DNA of 64,000 bases from NCBI GenBank assembly GCA_004213175.1, contig SHAT01000003.1, positions 1 to 64,000 of the forward strand, in the 5' to 3' direction. The stretch comes from Pseudomonadota bacterium. Its GTDB lineage: Bacteria; SAR324; NAC60-12. Each line of letters begins with the position of its first letter. Within the stretch, counting starts at the first letter, position 1. The translations under genes were made by a program, and so were the position numbers. Of this stretch, positions 40,631-51,371 are shown piece by piece. A model generated the notes under the pieces. That model saw only the letters and a program-made list of their open reading frames with translations, ran no database searches and was not told where the DNA came from.

Positions 40631-43600
40631 TCAAATTTCAGAGGGACTCATCAGAGCCTGTTTGAGGGATTCCTCAAAGTTTGATTTGAGTAATTTTTCA
40701 TGATCGTCACTAGTAATGTAAAATGTATCGATAACTTGATGTCCAATAGTTGTAATGACGGCCTGCTGAATCGATACTCCCACCCGATCAAATGCACTGA
40801 CCATTTTGTAATAAACCAGGGGGGCGTCTTCTGCAGTTATTTTAATGCGAAGATAATTTTTATCACGTCTCGAAAATTCAGTATTGTCACGTGAATTTCC
40901 TTTCCATACTGGAAAATTATTAGAAGATTCATTATTTGTTTCTTTGACCATGTAGCCTTTTTTATCATCCTCGAGGTACTCCAGTTGAAATTTTGTGTTG
41001 TAGAGAAAGGTCTGAGGCTTTATTTTCAGTGCAGGAGGAGTATTTCTTCTGATGGAAGTTTCCAGTTCCAGCGGAAAAATAACATTGTCCTCTTCTCTTT
41101 TTGAGACTTTCAAATAATAGCAAAAAGCAACTTGACCGCTCGCAAAATTTATTTGGTTGATTTTTGCAGATCCAATGGTAAGGTGCTTTAAATTCAAGGT
41201 GTAGGCGATTCTACTGTGAATCTGTGGCAGGTCATGTACATAAATCAGCAGGGCGTTAAGTTGACCTCTTGCATTGGTGATGACATTTACAATTGCGGGA
41301 CGCTCAAGTTTGTTGAAAATAGTCAGATTCTCCGCAATCATTCCCGGAGAAGAACTCAGCAGGAAACGATTCGGAAATGAAGCAAAAAACCAGTTTATTA
41401 AGGGACTGTATATCTCTGTCAGTGCCACTAAAGTTTCATTACTTAGAGATTGCCGAATTGTGCGGATAAATTTTTCTGTAGTCTTGTCAGTACCAAGTTT
41501 ATCAAGTGAACCCAGCTTAAGGTCCCGCCACAGCACGTGTAATTGATCTTCTGATTTTTCAAGCAGTTTTTTCTCTTTTTTGTTTATCTGCAACAATGGT
41601 TTGAGCAAAACAGAATCTAGGTTTTCACGGAGACTTCTGTTAATCAGTAGATTAATTCGTGTGTCGGATTCAAGGTCATTTTTTTTATTATCCAGGTATG
41701 TGAGAATGAAATCCATAGAATCCTCCTGTTTTTGGGAGGAGCGCATTTCGGAAAAAACGCGGGATGTCTCTTCAAAAAATGTTCTCAAGACGCGTGTTGA
41801 GTGTGCGTTGCTCTCGCTCACAGAAATGTAATCGGAGATGTTGCATAGAAAAAGTAAAATAACATTAATCAGATTGCGGTCTGCAATTTCAAAAAAACTT
41901 TGAAGTGCTTGATCGAAATAGGCTGAAGTTCTGCTGAGTTGTACGACCGTCGTGTGATGAACAATAAGTAGTGATACAAGAGTAAATAATTCCTGGTCTT
42001 CATAGCCAATACGCTCCAGAGCTTTGACTGCAATCGAAGTCCCGGAAACTTCATGATCTGTCTCAGGATCTATTTTCCCTACATCGTGGAACAAGATGCC
42101 CCACTTGAGAGCTAAGATGTGCTTTGGTTCAAGATATTGATATAATTCTTGATAATCAATTTTTAGCCGATCCAGTTCTTTTTGTGTACGATCAAGAGCA
42201 TTCAACGTATGAGTGCAAACTGGGTGTTGATGATAAGCCAGGTTTCGGAGTAAAAAACGCATCTTATTTGTTTCTGGAATGAAACAACCCATCAAAGTCC
42301 TCGGCTGGTTTATCTCATTAATTGGCTCACATATATCAAACATGATTCGCCAGGCATTTGCCGCAAATGGTGTCAACATAAGTTTTGTGAAACGCTCTGC
42401 AATCTGTGTACGGTGAGCATAGATCACATCCGGAGTGATGATCCTGATCAGATCCGCCATTTCGTCTTTGAGGTCAAAAGACAAATCATACTCCGACTGT
42501 CCCACATATTCAAATAGTTCGAGCAATGCAGTTGGATCGTTGAAGATCAGTGATATCGGAACCTGAGGCATACCTTCAAGTGCGTTTACCTCAAGGATTT
42601 GACGCTGACCGAGATGGACTACAACCTGGAAATTTGAAAAAGTTCTCACTATTGTGCGGTCTAATAGGCGTTGTAAAATGGCTTGTGAAAGATCCTGAAT
42701 ATAATTCACCATCTGAAGACGATAGCGGTCAAAAACGTCAATAGTCTGGAAACGTTTTTTCTTAAGCAGATAAAGCTGTTCGGTTGCGTCATTAATGATA
42801 TTAATCTGGATGTCTTTTTCAGTAAGTCCTCTTTCACGTGCTTCATCATCAATATGAAACTTCTCTGCAGTGGCAGCAAAGTTGCGTAAGTCATATAAAA
42901 ATTCAAGAGCCTGGCAAAGTTTGAAACCCTGTCTTGGTGAAATTATACGTTTTTGAATCAACAGAGCTAGCATATCTGCAGTTTGATTTGGAAAAACACC
43001 AAAAGTCGCGGCTGCCAGCCAAAGCGGAATTTGTATAGATCGTAAGCCACCCTGATCTTCCTTGAGATTCATTTCACTCAGTCCGGGTACTGTACGATCA
43101 TGGTAATCTCTTATTTGGCTTAGGACGAAGGTTTCATAGGGTAGGATTTGAAAAAATCTACGTTTTAAAGCATTTGCTAAATTATTACTGCCCAACAGAA
43201 CTCTGCTTTCTAGGATGGCTGGTATGGTATGAATTGCGGAGGGCTCTTTAAAACGTGATAAATCTTCATTTAATTCAAAGTATTGGTGTGCCGTTTCTAT
43301 TCCCGAGATTCGTAGTAAATGCTCAATATGTATGATGAATTGCCTGCAAATCTCCGCTTCTCCCGAACTTAACTGATGAGTCTCTAAGCAATAACCGAGA
43401 TCCCTATCTGAAGCGAAACTGAGTTCAGCGCGTCCGTATCCTCCTCTGGCAAAGATCACCAAATGATTGAGTAAAAAATCACGTGTAAATTCAGCTTGCT
43501 TAGCAAGTGGGATTTGTTCTTTTAGGTCATGCAGGCGTTTGTTGAGGGCTGTGTTATCCTGAGTCAGATCTGCTTCAATACTGTTGTAATATTTCAGCAA

Positions 43601-44089
43601 CTGTCTTTGTTCAGGATCTTCTGGGTTTGATTCAATGTTTTCTATTTTTTTTTGCGTCAGTGTGAGTTTTTTCAGATTTTTGGGTAATGTCTTTTTTTTG
43701 AATTGTGACTCTTTTTTGAGATCTTCAATAATTCTTTCTTTGAGGATTGGCAAATCTTTGAACGCAAATTCGAAAGCAGTATGGATGATACTATCTAAGA
43801 GGCGTGTATTTTGAGCAAGTATGTCAAAAGAACTTTCTGTCCTCAAGCTCTTGTCCACAATTATTTTATACTGCTGCTCATAATATTTTGCAGTGACTGT
43901 TGCAAAAACTTTTTCACGGACTTCTAGGTATTCCAGTGTCTTGCTATTCTCGATATGCTGATGTGTCGAGGCATTAACAAGTTTTTTTTGTAAAGCTTTT
44001 TTATGTTTTTCGAGTTTTTGTGGGTTCTCTGTGAAGATGAAAGGAGATAGAAAGGGAAAATTTTCAATTGGAGAAAAATTAGTATCCAT
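40631..44089 (-). CDS. glnD: [Protein-PII] uridylyltransferase / UMP-removing enzyme family (GlnD-like)
   Basis: Nucleotidyltransferase GGYGRAELSFASDRDLGY; HD motif LFHDVGK; C-terminal ACT-like RIKITAEDAPLVYYKMVSAFDRVGVSIQQA; long (1152 aa). Confidence 0.88.
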   Translation of the reverse strand: MDTNFSPIENFPFLSPFIFTENPQKLEKHKKALQKKLVNASTHQHIENSKTLEYLEVREKVFATVTAKYYEQQYKIIVDKSLRTESSFDILAQNTRLLDSIIHTAFEFAFKDLPILKERIIEDLKKESQFKKKTLPKNLKKLTLTQKKIENIESNPEDPEQRQLLKYYNSIEADLTQDNTALNKRLHDLKEQIPLAKQAEFTRDFLLNHLVIFARGGYGRAELSFASDRDLGYCLETHQLSSGEAEICRQFIIHIEHLLRISGIETAHQYFELNEDLSRFKEPSAIHTIPAILESRVLLGSNNLANALKRRFFQILPYETFVLSQIRDYHDRTVPGLSEMNLKEDQGGLRSIQIPLWLAAATFGVFPNQTADMLALLIQKRIISPRQGFKLCQALEFLYDLRNFAATAEKFHIDDEARERGLTEKDIQINIINDATEQLYLLKKKRFQTIDVFDRYRLQMVNYIQDLSQAILQRLLDRTIVRTFSNFQVVVHLGQRQILEVNALEGMPQVPISLIFNDPTALLELFEYVGQSEYDLSFDLKDEMADLIRIITPDVIYAHRTQIAERFTKLMLTPFAANAWRIMFDICEPINEINQPRTLMGCFIPETNKMRFLLRNLAYHQHPVCTHTLNALDRTQKELDRLKIDYQELYQYLEPKHILALKWGILFHDVGKIDPETDHEVSGTSIAVKALERIGYEDQELFTLVSLLIVHHTTVVQLSRTSAYFDQALQSFFEIADRNLINVILLFLCNISDYISVSESNAHSTRVLRTFFEETSRVFSEMRSSQKQEDSMDFILTYLDNKKNDLESDTRINLLINRSLRENLDSVLLKPLLQINKKEKKLLEKSEDQLHVLWRDLKLGSLDKLGTDKTTEKFIRTIRQSLSNETLVALTEIYSPLINWFFASFPNRFLLSSSPGMIAENLTIFNKLERPAIVNVITNARGQLNALLIYVHDLPQIHSRIAYTLNLKHLTIGSAKINQINFASGQVAFCYYLKVSKREEDNVIFPLELETSIRRNTPPALKIKPQTFLYNTKFQLEYLEDDKKGYMVKETNNESSNNFPVWKGNSRDNTEFSRRDKNYLRIKITAEDAPLVYYKMVSAFDRVGVSIQQAVITTIGHQVIDTFYITSDDHEKLLKSNFEESLKQALMSPSEI

Positions 44090-44249
44090 AATTAAAACAG
44101 ATAGTTTTAGATAAGAATAATCTTTTGTTCTGCTCGATCATGTCTCCATTGTGTGATTAAAGAGACATAAACTTTGCTCAGCAGAATACAGTAAAACCTG
44201 GCATTGACATTTATAAAAAAAGGACCCGTAAAATACTTGCAATAATTTT

Positions 44250-45314
44250 TCAGAAAAGAGTTTCTTGTTTTTTAGGAGGTGTTGAAATTCCCAAATGCTG
44301 ATATGCTCTTTCTGTCGCCATCCGTCCACGCGGAGTACGCTGCAAAAATCCTTTGAGCATTAGAAAAGGCTCATAGACATCCTCAATCGTATCTTTTTCC
44401 TCTGAGACAGAAGCAGCAAGTGTACTCAGGCCGACAGGACCTCCGTCAAATTTTTCAATGATTGCTTCGAGAATGATACGATCCATTTTGTCAAGACCCT
44501 CTAGATCTATTCTCATTTTTTCGAGACTTTTCTCTATCAGGGGCAAAGTTATCACTCCGGAAGTTTCCATGTCGGCAAAATCACGGCAGCGTTTCAGTAA
44601 ACGGTTTGCGATTCTGGGTGTACCTCTTGCTCTTCGTGCAAGCTCCAGAGAGGCCTCTTCTACAATTTCAATTCCCAGTAAAGCAGCTGCGCGTAGGATA
44701 ATTGTTTTCAGTTCTTCAGGATCATAAAAATTAAGGCGGAACTGAATCCCAAAACGCTCCCTCAAGGGTGAAGTAAGCAATCCCGCTCTCGTTGTTGCAC
44801 CCACCAGTGTAAAATGCGGCAAATCGATTTTTACAGTACGGGCCCCAGGGCCTTCTCCAATGATAATATCGAGGGTAAAATCTTCCATTGCGCTGTAGAG
44901 TACTTCCTCTACCACTCGGTTTAGCCGATGAATTTCGTCAATGAACAAAATTGTTCCAGGCTCAAGGTTAGTGAGAATTGCCGCTAAATCTCCCTGACGT
45001 TCAATAACAGGTCCGGAAGTAGCGCGCAACTGTACTTCCATTTCACGTGAGAAAATATTTGCGAGTGTAGTTTTTCCCAATCCCGGTGGTCCGCTTAAAA
45101 GTACGTGGTCCAGTGCATGTCCACGTTTTTTTGCTGCTCCGATAAAAACTATCAGGTTTTCCTTAATTTCTTGTTGACCTATATAGTCACGTAAACGTTC
45201 CGGACGTAAAGATTGATCAAATTGCTCGCCTAGTTGTTGTTCCGGGGCAACCATTCGTTCTTCAGTATTTTCCCGAATATCAGAAGACTCGTTGTCCACA
45301 GTTAGTTCCTGCAT
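44250..45314 (-). CDS. ruvB: Holliday junction branch migration DNA helicase RuvB
   Basis: [57 protein letters not shown]. Confidence 0.97.
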   Translation of the reverse strand: MQELTVDNESSDIRENTEERMVAPEQQLGEQFDQSLRPERLRDYIGQQEIKENLIVFIGAAKKRGHALDHVLLSGPPGLGKTTLANIFSREMEVQLRATSGPVIERQGDLAAILTNLEPGTILFIDEIHRLNRVVEEVLYSAMEDFTLDIIIGEGPGARTVKIDLPHFTLVGATTRAGLLTSPLRERFGIQFRLNFYDPEELKTIILRAAALLGIEIVEEASLELARRARGTPRIANRLLKRCRDFADMETSGVITLPLIEKSLEKMRIDLEGLDKMDRIILEAIIEKFDGGPVGLSTLAASVSEEKDTIEDVYEPFLMLKGFLQRTPRGRMATERAYQHLGISTPPKKQETLF

Positions 45315-45341
45315 TGGTTTTCAAGAAGAGGAGGAGAGATT

Positions 45342-46880
45342 TTACAGATTCTCGTTTGAGGCGACTTCCGGACTAATACGCCAAGTGTAAAACGGTGATA
45401 AAACATATAATATCATATAAATAAGAGCGGCATGCCCGAAATATGGTGTGAAAGCGAAACCTATGATTAGCAGGATAGTGAAAATTAAAAATTTTCTACT
45501 GCGGCTCATCAAGCGGCCGATGTGCATATAACGAATAGGAAAACTTATCATTAAGATTGCTGCAATCATCATTAAGACAAAACAAAATTGTGCCCAAAAA
45601 ACCAAATTAGAAGAATGATTTTCAATTGCATCTCCAAGCATTATGAATGGGGCTGCGCCTAAAAGGGCTGCTCCCGGAACAGGGATACCTTTGAAAAATC
45701 CTGGGATACTGTTTTGATCCAGAATAAATAAAACTAAACGTATTACACCTAAAATAACGTACATTATTGCAACCCATCCGTAAGGCAGATTCTGAATTGA
45801 TATATCAGAAACTTGAGACATCAGGTTGTAAAATATAACTGCCGGAGCAATGCAGAAACTGACTGTGTCAGAAACGTCATCAAGAACACCACCCAGAGTT
45901 ATGTTATATTTCATGGGTTTTTCGGATGGAAGAGGTGTTGTGAGTCCAAGTTTCCTGGCGACAGCTCCGTCAAGTTTATCAAAAAAACCTGCTCCCAGCA
46001 GAATTAGGTATGCTTCCTGAACTCGCCCACGATAAGCAAATAGCATGGCCAAAACACCCATCAGAGCATTCATCACGGTCAGAGCATTCGGAAAAACAGA
46101 TAATATCCTGCGACGTAAAACCTCATCATTCAAACAAAGATCATCAAGACAAGCAGTCCCGTATTTTCGGCAGTAGCCTGCAATTGAACCAAAATTGATG
46201 ATAAGTAGAAGAATTTCCAGAAAGAAAAGCTGTTGAATCGGAATTGCTCCCAGCCAACTTATCCATGAATAAAGTGATGAATCCGGACCTCCTGGCACAT
46301 AAAAAGCGTGAATATAAAGTACAACTCCAATCGGAGCAGCCACCATTGTACGGAGTCTGGTAACTTCCTTCATTTCTTCTTCCTCGCCTTTTCTGAGCGA
46401 AAAATTTCTCATAAAGTGCGCGAAATTGTCACGCATTAATACTGTTACACACAAAACAAATACAAAAACGACGTGTAGCATTTCCAGACGAAAATTGGCG
46501 CTTTCAGCTAATGTCTGGTATCGCCACATCATTCCTACTGCAACCATCGGGAAAACCATCGCATACACGATTTTATCCATGATCCGGTCCGCTAAATGTG
46601 ATAGTTTAGCATGTGGTCTAAAACGTGCCGCAAACCAGCCGTCAATTAAATCAAGGGTCATTGCGGCAAGCAGAAAAATTACGCCACTATAGTAAACATA
46701 TGGATTTCTGTCCAGCATAACGTTGATGGCACAGAGCATGCCGGCAAAGACCATTGGCGGACGTCCGTAAACAAGTAAAGCCGCAAAATTTGTTGAAAGA
46801 AATTTAGGGTTGGTCATAATTTTTATAATATTAAAAAAATTATTTCTGCTATAAAAAACTTTTTCCCACTGCAACGACAA
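45342..46880 (-). CDS. Protein with two tandem CDP-alcohol phosphatidyltransferase-like domains
   Basis: First domain DLIDGWFAARFRPHAKLSHLADRIMD; second DKLDGAVARK...GGVLDDVSDTVSF; ORF 512 aa, start possibly 46817. Confidence 0.8.
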   Translation of the reverse strand: MSLQWEKVFYSRNNFFNIIKIMTNPKFLSTNFAALLVYGRPPMVFAGMLCAINVMLDRNPYVYYSGVIFLLAAMTLDLIDGWFAARFRPHAKLSHLADRIMDKIVYAMVFPMVAVGMMWRYQTLAESANFRLEMLHVVFVFVLCVTVLMRDNFAHFMRNFSLRKGEEEEMKEVTRLRTMVAAPIGVVLYIHAFYVPGGPDSSLYSWISWLGAIPIQQLFFLEILLLIINFGSIAGYCRKYGTACLDDLCLNDEVLRRRILSVFPNALTVMNALMGVLAMLFAYRGRVQEAYLILLGAGFFDKLDGAVARKLGLTTPLPSEKPMKYNITLGGVLDDVSDTVSFCIAPAVIFYNLMSQVSDISIQNLPYGWVAIMYVILGVIRLVLFILDQNSIPGFFKGIPVPGAALLGAAPFIMLGDAIENHSSNLVFWAQFCFVLMMIAAILMISFPIRYMHIGRLMSRSRKFLIFTILLIIGFAFTPYFGHAALIYMILYVLSPFYTWRISPEVASNENL

Positions 46881-46891
46881 CAGTAGTTATT

Positions 46892-47947
46892 TTAATACTC
46901 CTTTAAGCGATGTGCAACATTGAAGACATAAAGCAGAAGCGCCGCTCTGATATAAACGCCGTTACGCAACTGTCTCCAGTACATGGCGCGTGGATCGGCA
47001 TCAACTTCCGGAGAAATTTCGTGGCGTCTTGGCAAAGGATGCAAAATGATGGAATCTTTTTTCATTCGGTTGACATTATCTGGAGTCAGACTATATTGTG
47101 AATAATCAATTAGGTTGGACTCTCCAGACAGGTCATACTCATCCTGAATCCTTGTCATATAAATGCAGTCGATTTTTGAGATAACACTTTCCAAGTTGTC
47201 AGTTTTATTTATTTTCACACACTGCGAGAGCAAATATTCTTCCAGGTCTGTTGCAATCTGAAAAGAAGAAGGTGCAATAAAATCCATTTCTACTTCTTTA
47301 TATTGACTTAATAGCATGACTGATGAACGAACAGCTCTTCCACGAAGTAAATCTCCCACAAAAGCATATCTTTTTTTGCGGATACCTCCATATTCCTGAA
47401 ATGAGCGGTGCATGGTGTAAAGGTCTAGCAGAGCCTGAGTTGGATGCTGATCTTTGCCGCTTCCACCATTCATGATGGGGACACTACGTCCGGTATTGTC
47501 CAGTAAATAAGCCATATATTCGCAAAATCCTGGCTTAGGATCGCGCATGATAATCATGTCAAAATAACTGCTGAAAACCCTAACTCCGTCTTCCTGACTT
47601 TCACCTTTGTATTCTGATGATAAAGACGGGTCACGGACTTCTCCGGTGTCCATACCGACCATCTGGCAGGCAGTTAAAAATGAGAGGAAGGTTCTTGTTG
47701 AAGGCTGGGTGAAATAGAGCATCGCCTTTTTGTGGCACAACAAGGATTTCAAAAATTCAATACCGTTTGGTTTACGTGTCATTTCTTTGACATGATCTGC
47801 AATATCAAATAATTCTTCCATCAGGCTGATGGAAAACTGGTGCGAGAGCATCACATGCTGAAGGTGTCCTTCTTTTTCATAATGAAGCATCCGTTCTTCC
47901 ACTGACTGCGAAAAGTAATCTTCATAGGTTTTTAAAGATTTTTCCAT
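46892..47947 (-). CDS. pyrB: Aspartate carbamoyltransferase-like protein
   Basis: LYFTQPSTRTFLSF, MNGGSGKDQHPTQALLDLYTM, ILHPLPRRHEISPEVDADPRAMYWRQLRNGVYIRAALL. Confidence 0.87.
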   Translation of the reverse strand: MEKSLKTYEDYFSQSVEERMLHYEKEGHLQHVMLSHQFSISLMEELFDIADHVKEMTRKPNGIEFLKSLLCHKKAMLYFTQPSTRTFLSFLTACQMVGMDTGEVRDPSLSSEYKGESQEDGVRVFSSYFDMIIMRDPKPGFCEYMAYLLDNTGRSVPIMNGGSGKDQHPTQALLDLYTMHRSFQEYGGIRKKRYAFVGDLLRGRAVRSSVMLLSQYKEVEMDFIAPSSFQIATDLEEYLLSQCVKINKTDNLESVISKIDCIYMTRIQDEYDLSGESNLIDYSQYSLTPDNVNRMKKDSIILHPLPRRHEISPEVDADPRAMYWRQLRNGVYIRAALLLYVFNVAHRLKEY

Positions 47948-48123
47948 TTGTGAGGTAAGGCTAAAGTTTTATAAAAATATGCTACACTAGCCTAAAATTC
48001 TATTCTGTAACAGTCCAGTGTGAAATTGTGATCAAAATGAAAAGCAGTAATTAAAGTCCTAACTTGGAGGACACTTTTTCTTGGGCTGTTCAACTGTTGA
48101 ATGAGGGGGGAAATATGGGACTG

Positions 48124-48163
48124 ATAAAAAGCAAGACCGTGTCCATGAAATAACACGGTCTTG
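48124..48163 (-). terminator. Rho-independent terminator downstream of rplL
   Basis: Minus strand CAAGACCGTGT ... ACACGGTCTTG (11-bp stem) followed by CTTTTTATC. Confidence 0.88.
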
Positions 48164-48172
48164 ACAAAAAAT

Positions 48173-48568
48173 TTATTTGATTTCCGCACTTGCGCCGGCT
48201 TCTTCAAGTTTCTTTTTGATTTCCTCTGCTTCTTCTTTGGAGGCACCTTCTTTAATTGCTTTTGGAGCAGCTTCAACTGCTTCCTTAGCTTCTTTGAGCC
48301 CCAGTCCAGTGATTCCACGGACTTCTTTGATGACGTTTATTTTCTTATCACCAAAGCTGGTCAGAATAACGTCAAATTCTGTTTTTTCTTCAGTAGCAGA
48401 TTCAGTGGCTCCGACGTTAGTAGGTGCCGCTGCTACTGAAGCAGCAGCAGCACTAACACCGAATTTTTCTTCCATTTCTTTTACCAATTCAGACATTTCC
48501 AATACGGACATGTTGGCGATAAAATCAATTACTTGGTCTTTTGTGATACTTGCCATTTTATTTCTCAA
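48173..48568 (-). CDS. rplL: 50S ribosomal protein L7/L12
   Basis: [48 protein letters not shown]. Confidence 0.97.
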   Translation of the reverse strand: MRNKMASITKDQVIDFIANMSVLEMSELVKEMEEKFGVSAAAASVAAAPTNVGATESATEEKTEFDVILTSFGDKKINVIKEVRGITGLGLKEAKEAVEAAPKAIKEGASKEEAEEIKKKLEEAGASAEIK

Positions 48569-48626
48569 ACAAAGGTTAAGGTCATCTCCCTCACTTACAA
48601 GTGAAGAATGTTAATAAATCGGATTA

Positions 48627-49151
48627 TTATTTGCTATCCCGAACTGCAGCCAGAATATGAACAAATTTTGTTGGTACTGCATTTAGAGTACGAACAAATT
48701 GAGTTGCTGGTGATTGCATTATGAACAACAACTTTACGATGAGCTCTTCTCTAGATGGTAATTTGGAAAGTGCTTCCACTTCACCAGTATTGAGAATACT
48801 CGTTTTACTGTCACCAACAAGGATTCCAGCAAGGATTTTCAAATTATCTACACTTTTAGTGGCCTCAGACAATACTTTGGCCTGCTGAACGGCATCGCCG
48901 TCACAGTAGACAAGTGCACGGGTTTGAGTGAACTGATCTGCAAGTTCTGCAAAAGGAGTATCTTCTGCGGCAATGCGGGCTAGAGAGTTCTTGATCACTT
49001 TCATAGTGGATGAAGCATCGTTTAGCTTCTTACGAAGTTCTACAACCTGATTTGCTTCAATACCACGATAATCAACAAGTACTGCTGCGGACATATTTTT
49101 AAAGATTGACCGAAGTTCACTGACTTGAGCCTCTTTTTGGCTTCGTTCCAT
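48627..49151 (-). CDS. rplJ: 50S ribosomal protein L10
   Basis: AAVLVDYRGIEANQVVELRKKLNDASSTMKVIKNSLARIA; between rplA and rplL. Confidence 0.96.
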   Translation of the reverse strand: MERSQKEAQVSELRSIFKNMSAAVLVDYRGIEANQVVELRKKLNDASSTMKVIKNSLARIAAEDTPFAELADQFTQTRALVYCDGDAVQQAKVLSEATKSVDNLKILAGILVGDSKTSILNTGEVEALSKLPSREELIVKLLFIMQSPATQFVRTLNAVPTKFVHILAAVRDSK

Positions 49152-49269
49152 AAAACCTTTCCGATAAGATTATGTTAAATAATTCGCACCTTCGGTTTTT
49201 GACGGCAGTGTTTTAGGTAACACACTTCTATAGAAAAAGACTGAAAGCTGTTTCTATTTACAACAAAGG

Positions 49270-49390
49270 TCGAGATCAAATTGAAAAAGACAGTGGACGG
49301 GCACAGCAGAAAATTGCTTTGTCACTTTTTGAAGCTGTGTCTCGGCAGGGGGTGAATTAAGCCGTTAGGCCCCTACTGTCTTAGACAATA
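49270..49390 (-). promoter_or_regulatory. L10 leader (autoregulatory rplJL mRNA leader)
   Basis: Minus strand gtctaagACAGTAGGggcctaacggcttaattcacccCCTGCCGAGacacagc in the rplA-rplJ gap, resembling the known L10 leader core. Confidence 0.75.
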
Positions 49391-49414
49391 AAACTAAAAA
49401 AACTATTTCAGATA

Positions 49415-50104
49415 TTAAATTGTTTGTGGATCTACCTTGAGGCCCGGCCCCATCGTAGAACTCAAACTAAAATTACGCAAATATATACCTTTTGAGGCTG
49501 ATGGTTTCATTCTTTTGACAGTGTCAACCAGAGCAGTAACATTTTCACAAAGCTTGTCTGCATCAAATGAAATTTTACCTACAGCAGCATGTAGGTTGCC
49601 TTGTTTATCAGCACGGAACTCTATCTGTCCTGCTTTAATATTTTTGATGGCCGATTCAACTTCGAAAGTTACAGTACCAACTTTTGGATTTGGCATCAGT
49701 CCTCTTGGACCCAGTATTTTACCTATCCGTCCAACAACTGCCATCATATCCGGTGTTGCTACTACACGGTCAAACTCTAGCCAGCCTTCTTGAATCTTTT
49801 TAGCGTAATCTTCGCCGCCTACATAATCTGCTCCGGCTTCCTCTGCTGCAATTGCTTTATCTGCTTTGGCAAAAACCAGTACACGAATTTTCTTACCCAG
49901 ACCATTAGGCATAGAACAAGTTCCACGCACTATTTGCTCAGCTTTACGTGTGTCAACACCAAGCCTCAATGCAACATCAACTGTCTCATCAAATTTGGTT
50001 GTTTTGACTTCTTTAAGTAAATCAATTGCTTTAGTTAAAGGATATAATTTTTCTGTGTCCACCTTTTTTTGAAAAATTTGTGTTCTTTTACTCAATTTTC
50101 TCAT
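49415..50104 (-). CDS. rplA: 50S ribosomal protein L1
   Basis: [65 protein letters not shown]. Confidence 0.97.
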   Translation of the reverse strand: MRKLSKRTQIFQKKVDTEKLYPLTKAIDLLKEVKTTKFDETVDVALRLGVDTRKAEQIVRGTCSMPNGLGKKIRVLVFAKADKAIAAEEAGADYVGGEDYAKKIQEGWLEFDRVVATPDMMAVVGRIGKILGPRGLMPNPKVGTVTFEVESAIKNIKAGQIEFRADKQGNLHAAVGKISFDADKLCENVTALVDTVKRMKPSASKGIYLRNFSLSSTMGPGLKVDPQTI

Positions 50105-50526
50105 AAATCCTCTGTCAGTACGCCCATACTCCGGGCAGTTCCTGCCACGGACTTCATGGCAGATTCCAGGTTATAACAATTTAAATCAGGCATCTTCTGT
50201 TTGGCAATTTCTTCAAGTTGGCTTTTTTTCAAAGTGCCAATTTTATCCTTATTTGGAGTCGAAGAACCTTTATTAAGTCTCAGTGCTTTTTTGATGAGAA
50301 CCGGTACTGGAGGAGTTTTGGTAATAAAGGTAAATGAACGATCATTGAAGACTGTGATTACCACCGGGATGATAGTATCTTGCCCCTGAGTCTCGGCGTT
50401 GAACGCTTTGCAGAACTCCATTATGTTCACACCATGCTGCCCCAATGCAGGGCCAATCGGTGGAGATGGGTTCGCCTTCCCTGCTGGAACCTGAAGTTTA
50501 ATGTATGATGAAATTTCCTTTGCCAT
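50101..50526 (-). CDS. rplK: 50S ribosomal protein L11
   Basis: [38 protein letters not shown]. Confidence 0.97.
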   Translation of the reverse strand: MAKEISSYIKLQVPAGKANPSPPIGPALGQHGVNIMEFCKAFNAETQGQDTIIPVVITVFNDRSFTFITKTPPVPVLIKKALRLNKGSSTPNKDKIGTLKKSQLEEIAKQKMPDLNCYNLESAMKSVAGTARSMGVLTEDL

Positions 50527-50537
50527 GATTTTTTGTT

Positions 50538-51371
50538 TTATTCTACTACTTGTTTTACTTTTTCGAACTCAATCTCTACAGGTGTAGGCCGGCCAAAAAT
50601 ACTTATAAGTACTTTTAATTTTCTACGTTCGAGATTTATTTCATCGATTATGCCACTAAAGTTTCCAAAAGAACCTTCAGTGATAGTCACCTTTTGTCCC
50701 AGTGAAAATTCTTCTTCTGTCGCTTTCTGCTGGAATCTTTCATTGACCTGTGAACGTATTGTTTCCAGTTCCCGTACTTCCAGTGGTAGTGGATTTTTTT
50801 GTGTTCCTCCAATAAAACCTGAAACTCGATTTATATCCATTAAAAGGTGCCACAATTCCGGGGTGAGCTCCATATGGATTAGCACATATCCAGGAAAATA
50901 TTTTTGATTTACTTTACGTTTTGTTCCGTCCTTAGTGCGAATCACATCTTCTGATGGAATGAAAATTTCTTCTACAAGATTCTCAAGACCTTCAATTTTT
51001 AATTTTTCTTGAATCGTTTGCTCTACCCGTCCTTCATAACCGGAATATGCTTGGAGGATATACCATTTTGCATTTGGGTTTTTCGGCTTTTCAGGAATCT
51101 GTTTTTCATTATCTTCTGGATGTTCACCTATTTCCGAAGTATTAATTGAAGTGAGTTCAGCTTCTAAAACTTGTTCATCACTCTCTGTTTCAATGTTCTC
51201 AGAAGAGTCTACTTCGGGGACAACATTTGTTGTCTCTGCTTTAGTGGTGTTCAATACCTGCAATTCATCCTGTTGCTTTCTCAAAGAACTGCCCGAAGTT
51301 TCTATTGTTTCTTTTTGTTCTTCCAATACCATTTTGTTTCCAGTTTGTTCTTTCACTATATTATCCAGCAA
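50538..51371 (-). CDS. nusG: Transcription termination/antitermination factor NusG with N-terminal acidic extension
   Basis: [48 protein letters not shown] domain [22 protein letters not shown]; about 100 extra N-terminal residues. Confidence 0.94.
   Translation of the reverse strand: MLDNIVKEQTGNKMVLEEQKETIETSGSSLRKQQDELQVLNTTKAETTNVVPEVDSSENIETESDEQVLEAELTSINTSEIGEHPEDNEKQIPEKPKNPNAKWYILQAYSGYEGRVEQTIQEKLKIEGLENLVEEIFIPSEDVIRTKDGTKRKVNQKYFPGYVLIHMELTPELWHLLMDINRVSGFIGGTQKNPLPLEVRELETIRSQVNERFQQKATEEEFSLGQKVTITEGSFGNFSGIIDEINLERRKLKVLISIFGRPTPVEIEFEKVKQVVE

Noticed and set aside
47992-48318. 108-aa Lys-rich minus-strand ORF
   Set aside because: Alternate frame of rplL running through its terminator
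48177-48614. 145-aa plus-strand ORF
   Set aside because: Antisense to rplL; Ala/Ser-rich shadow frame
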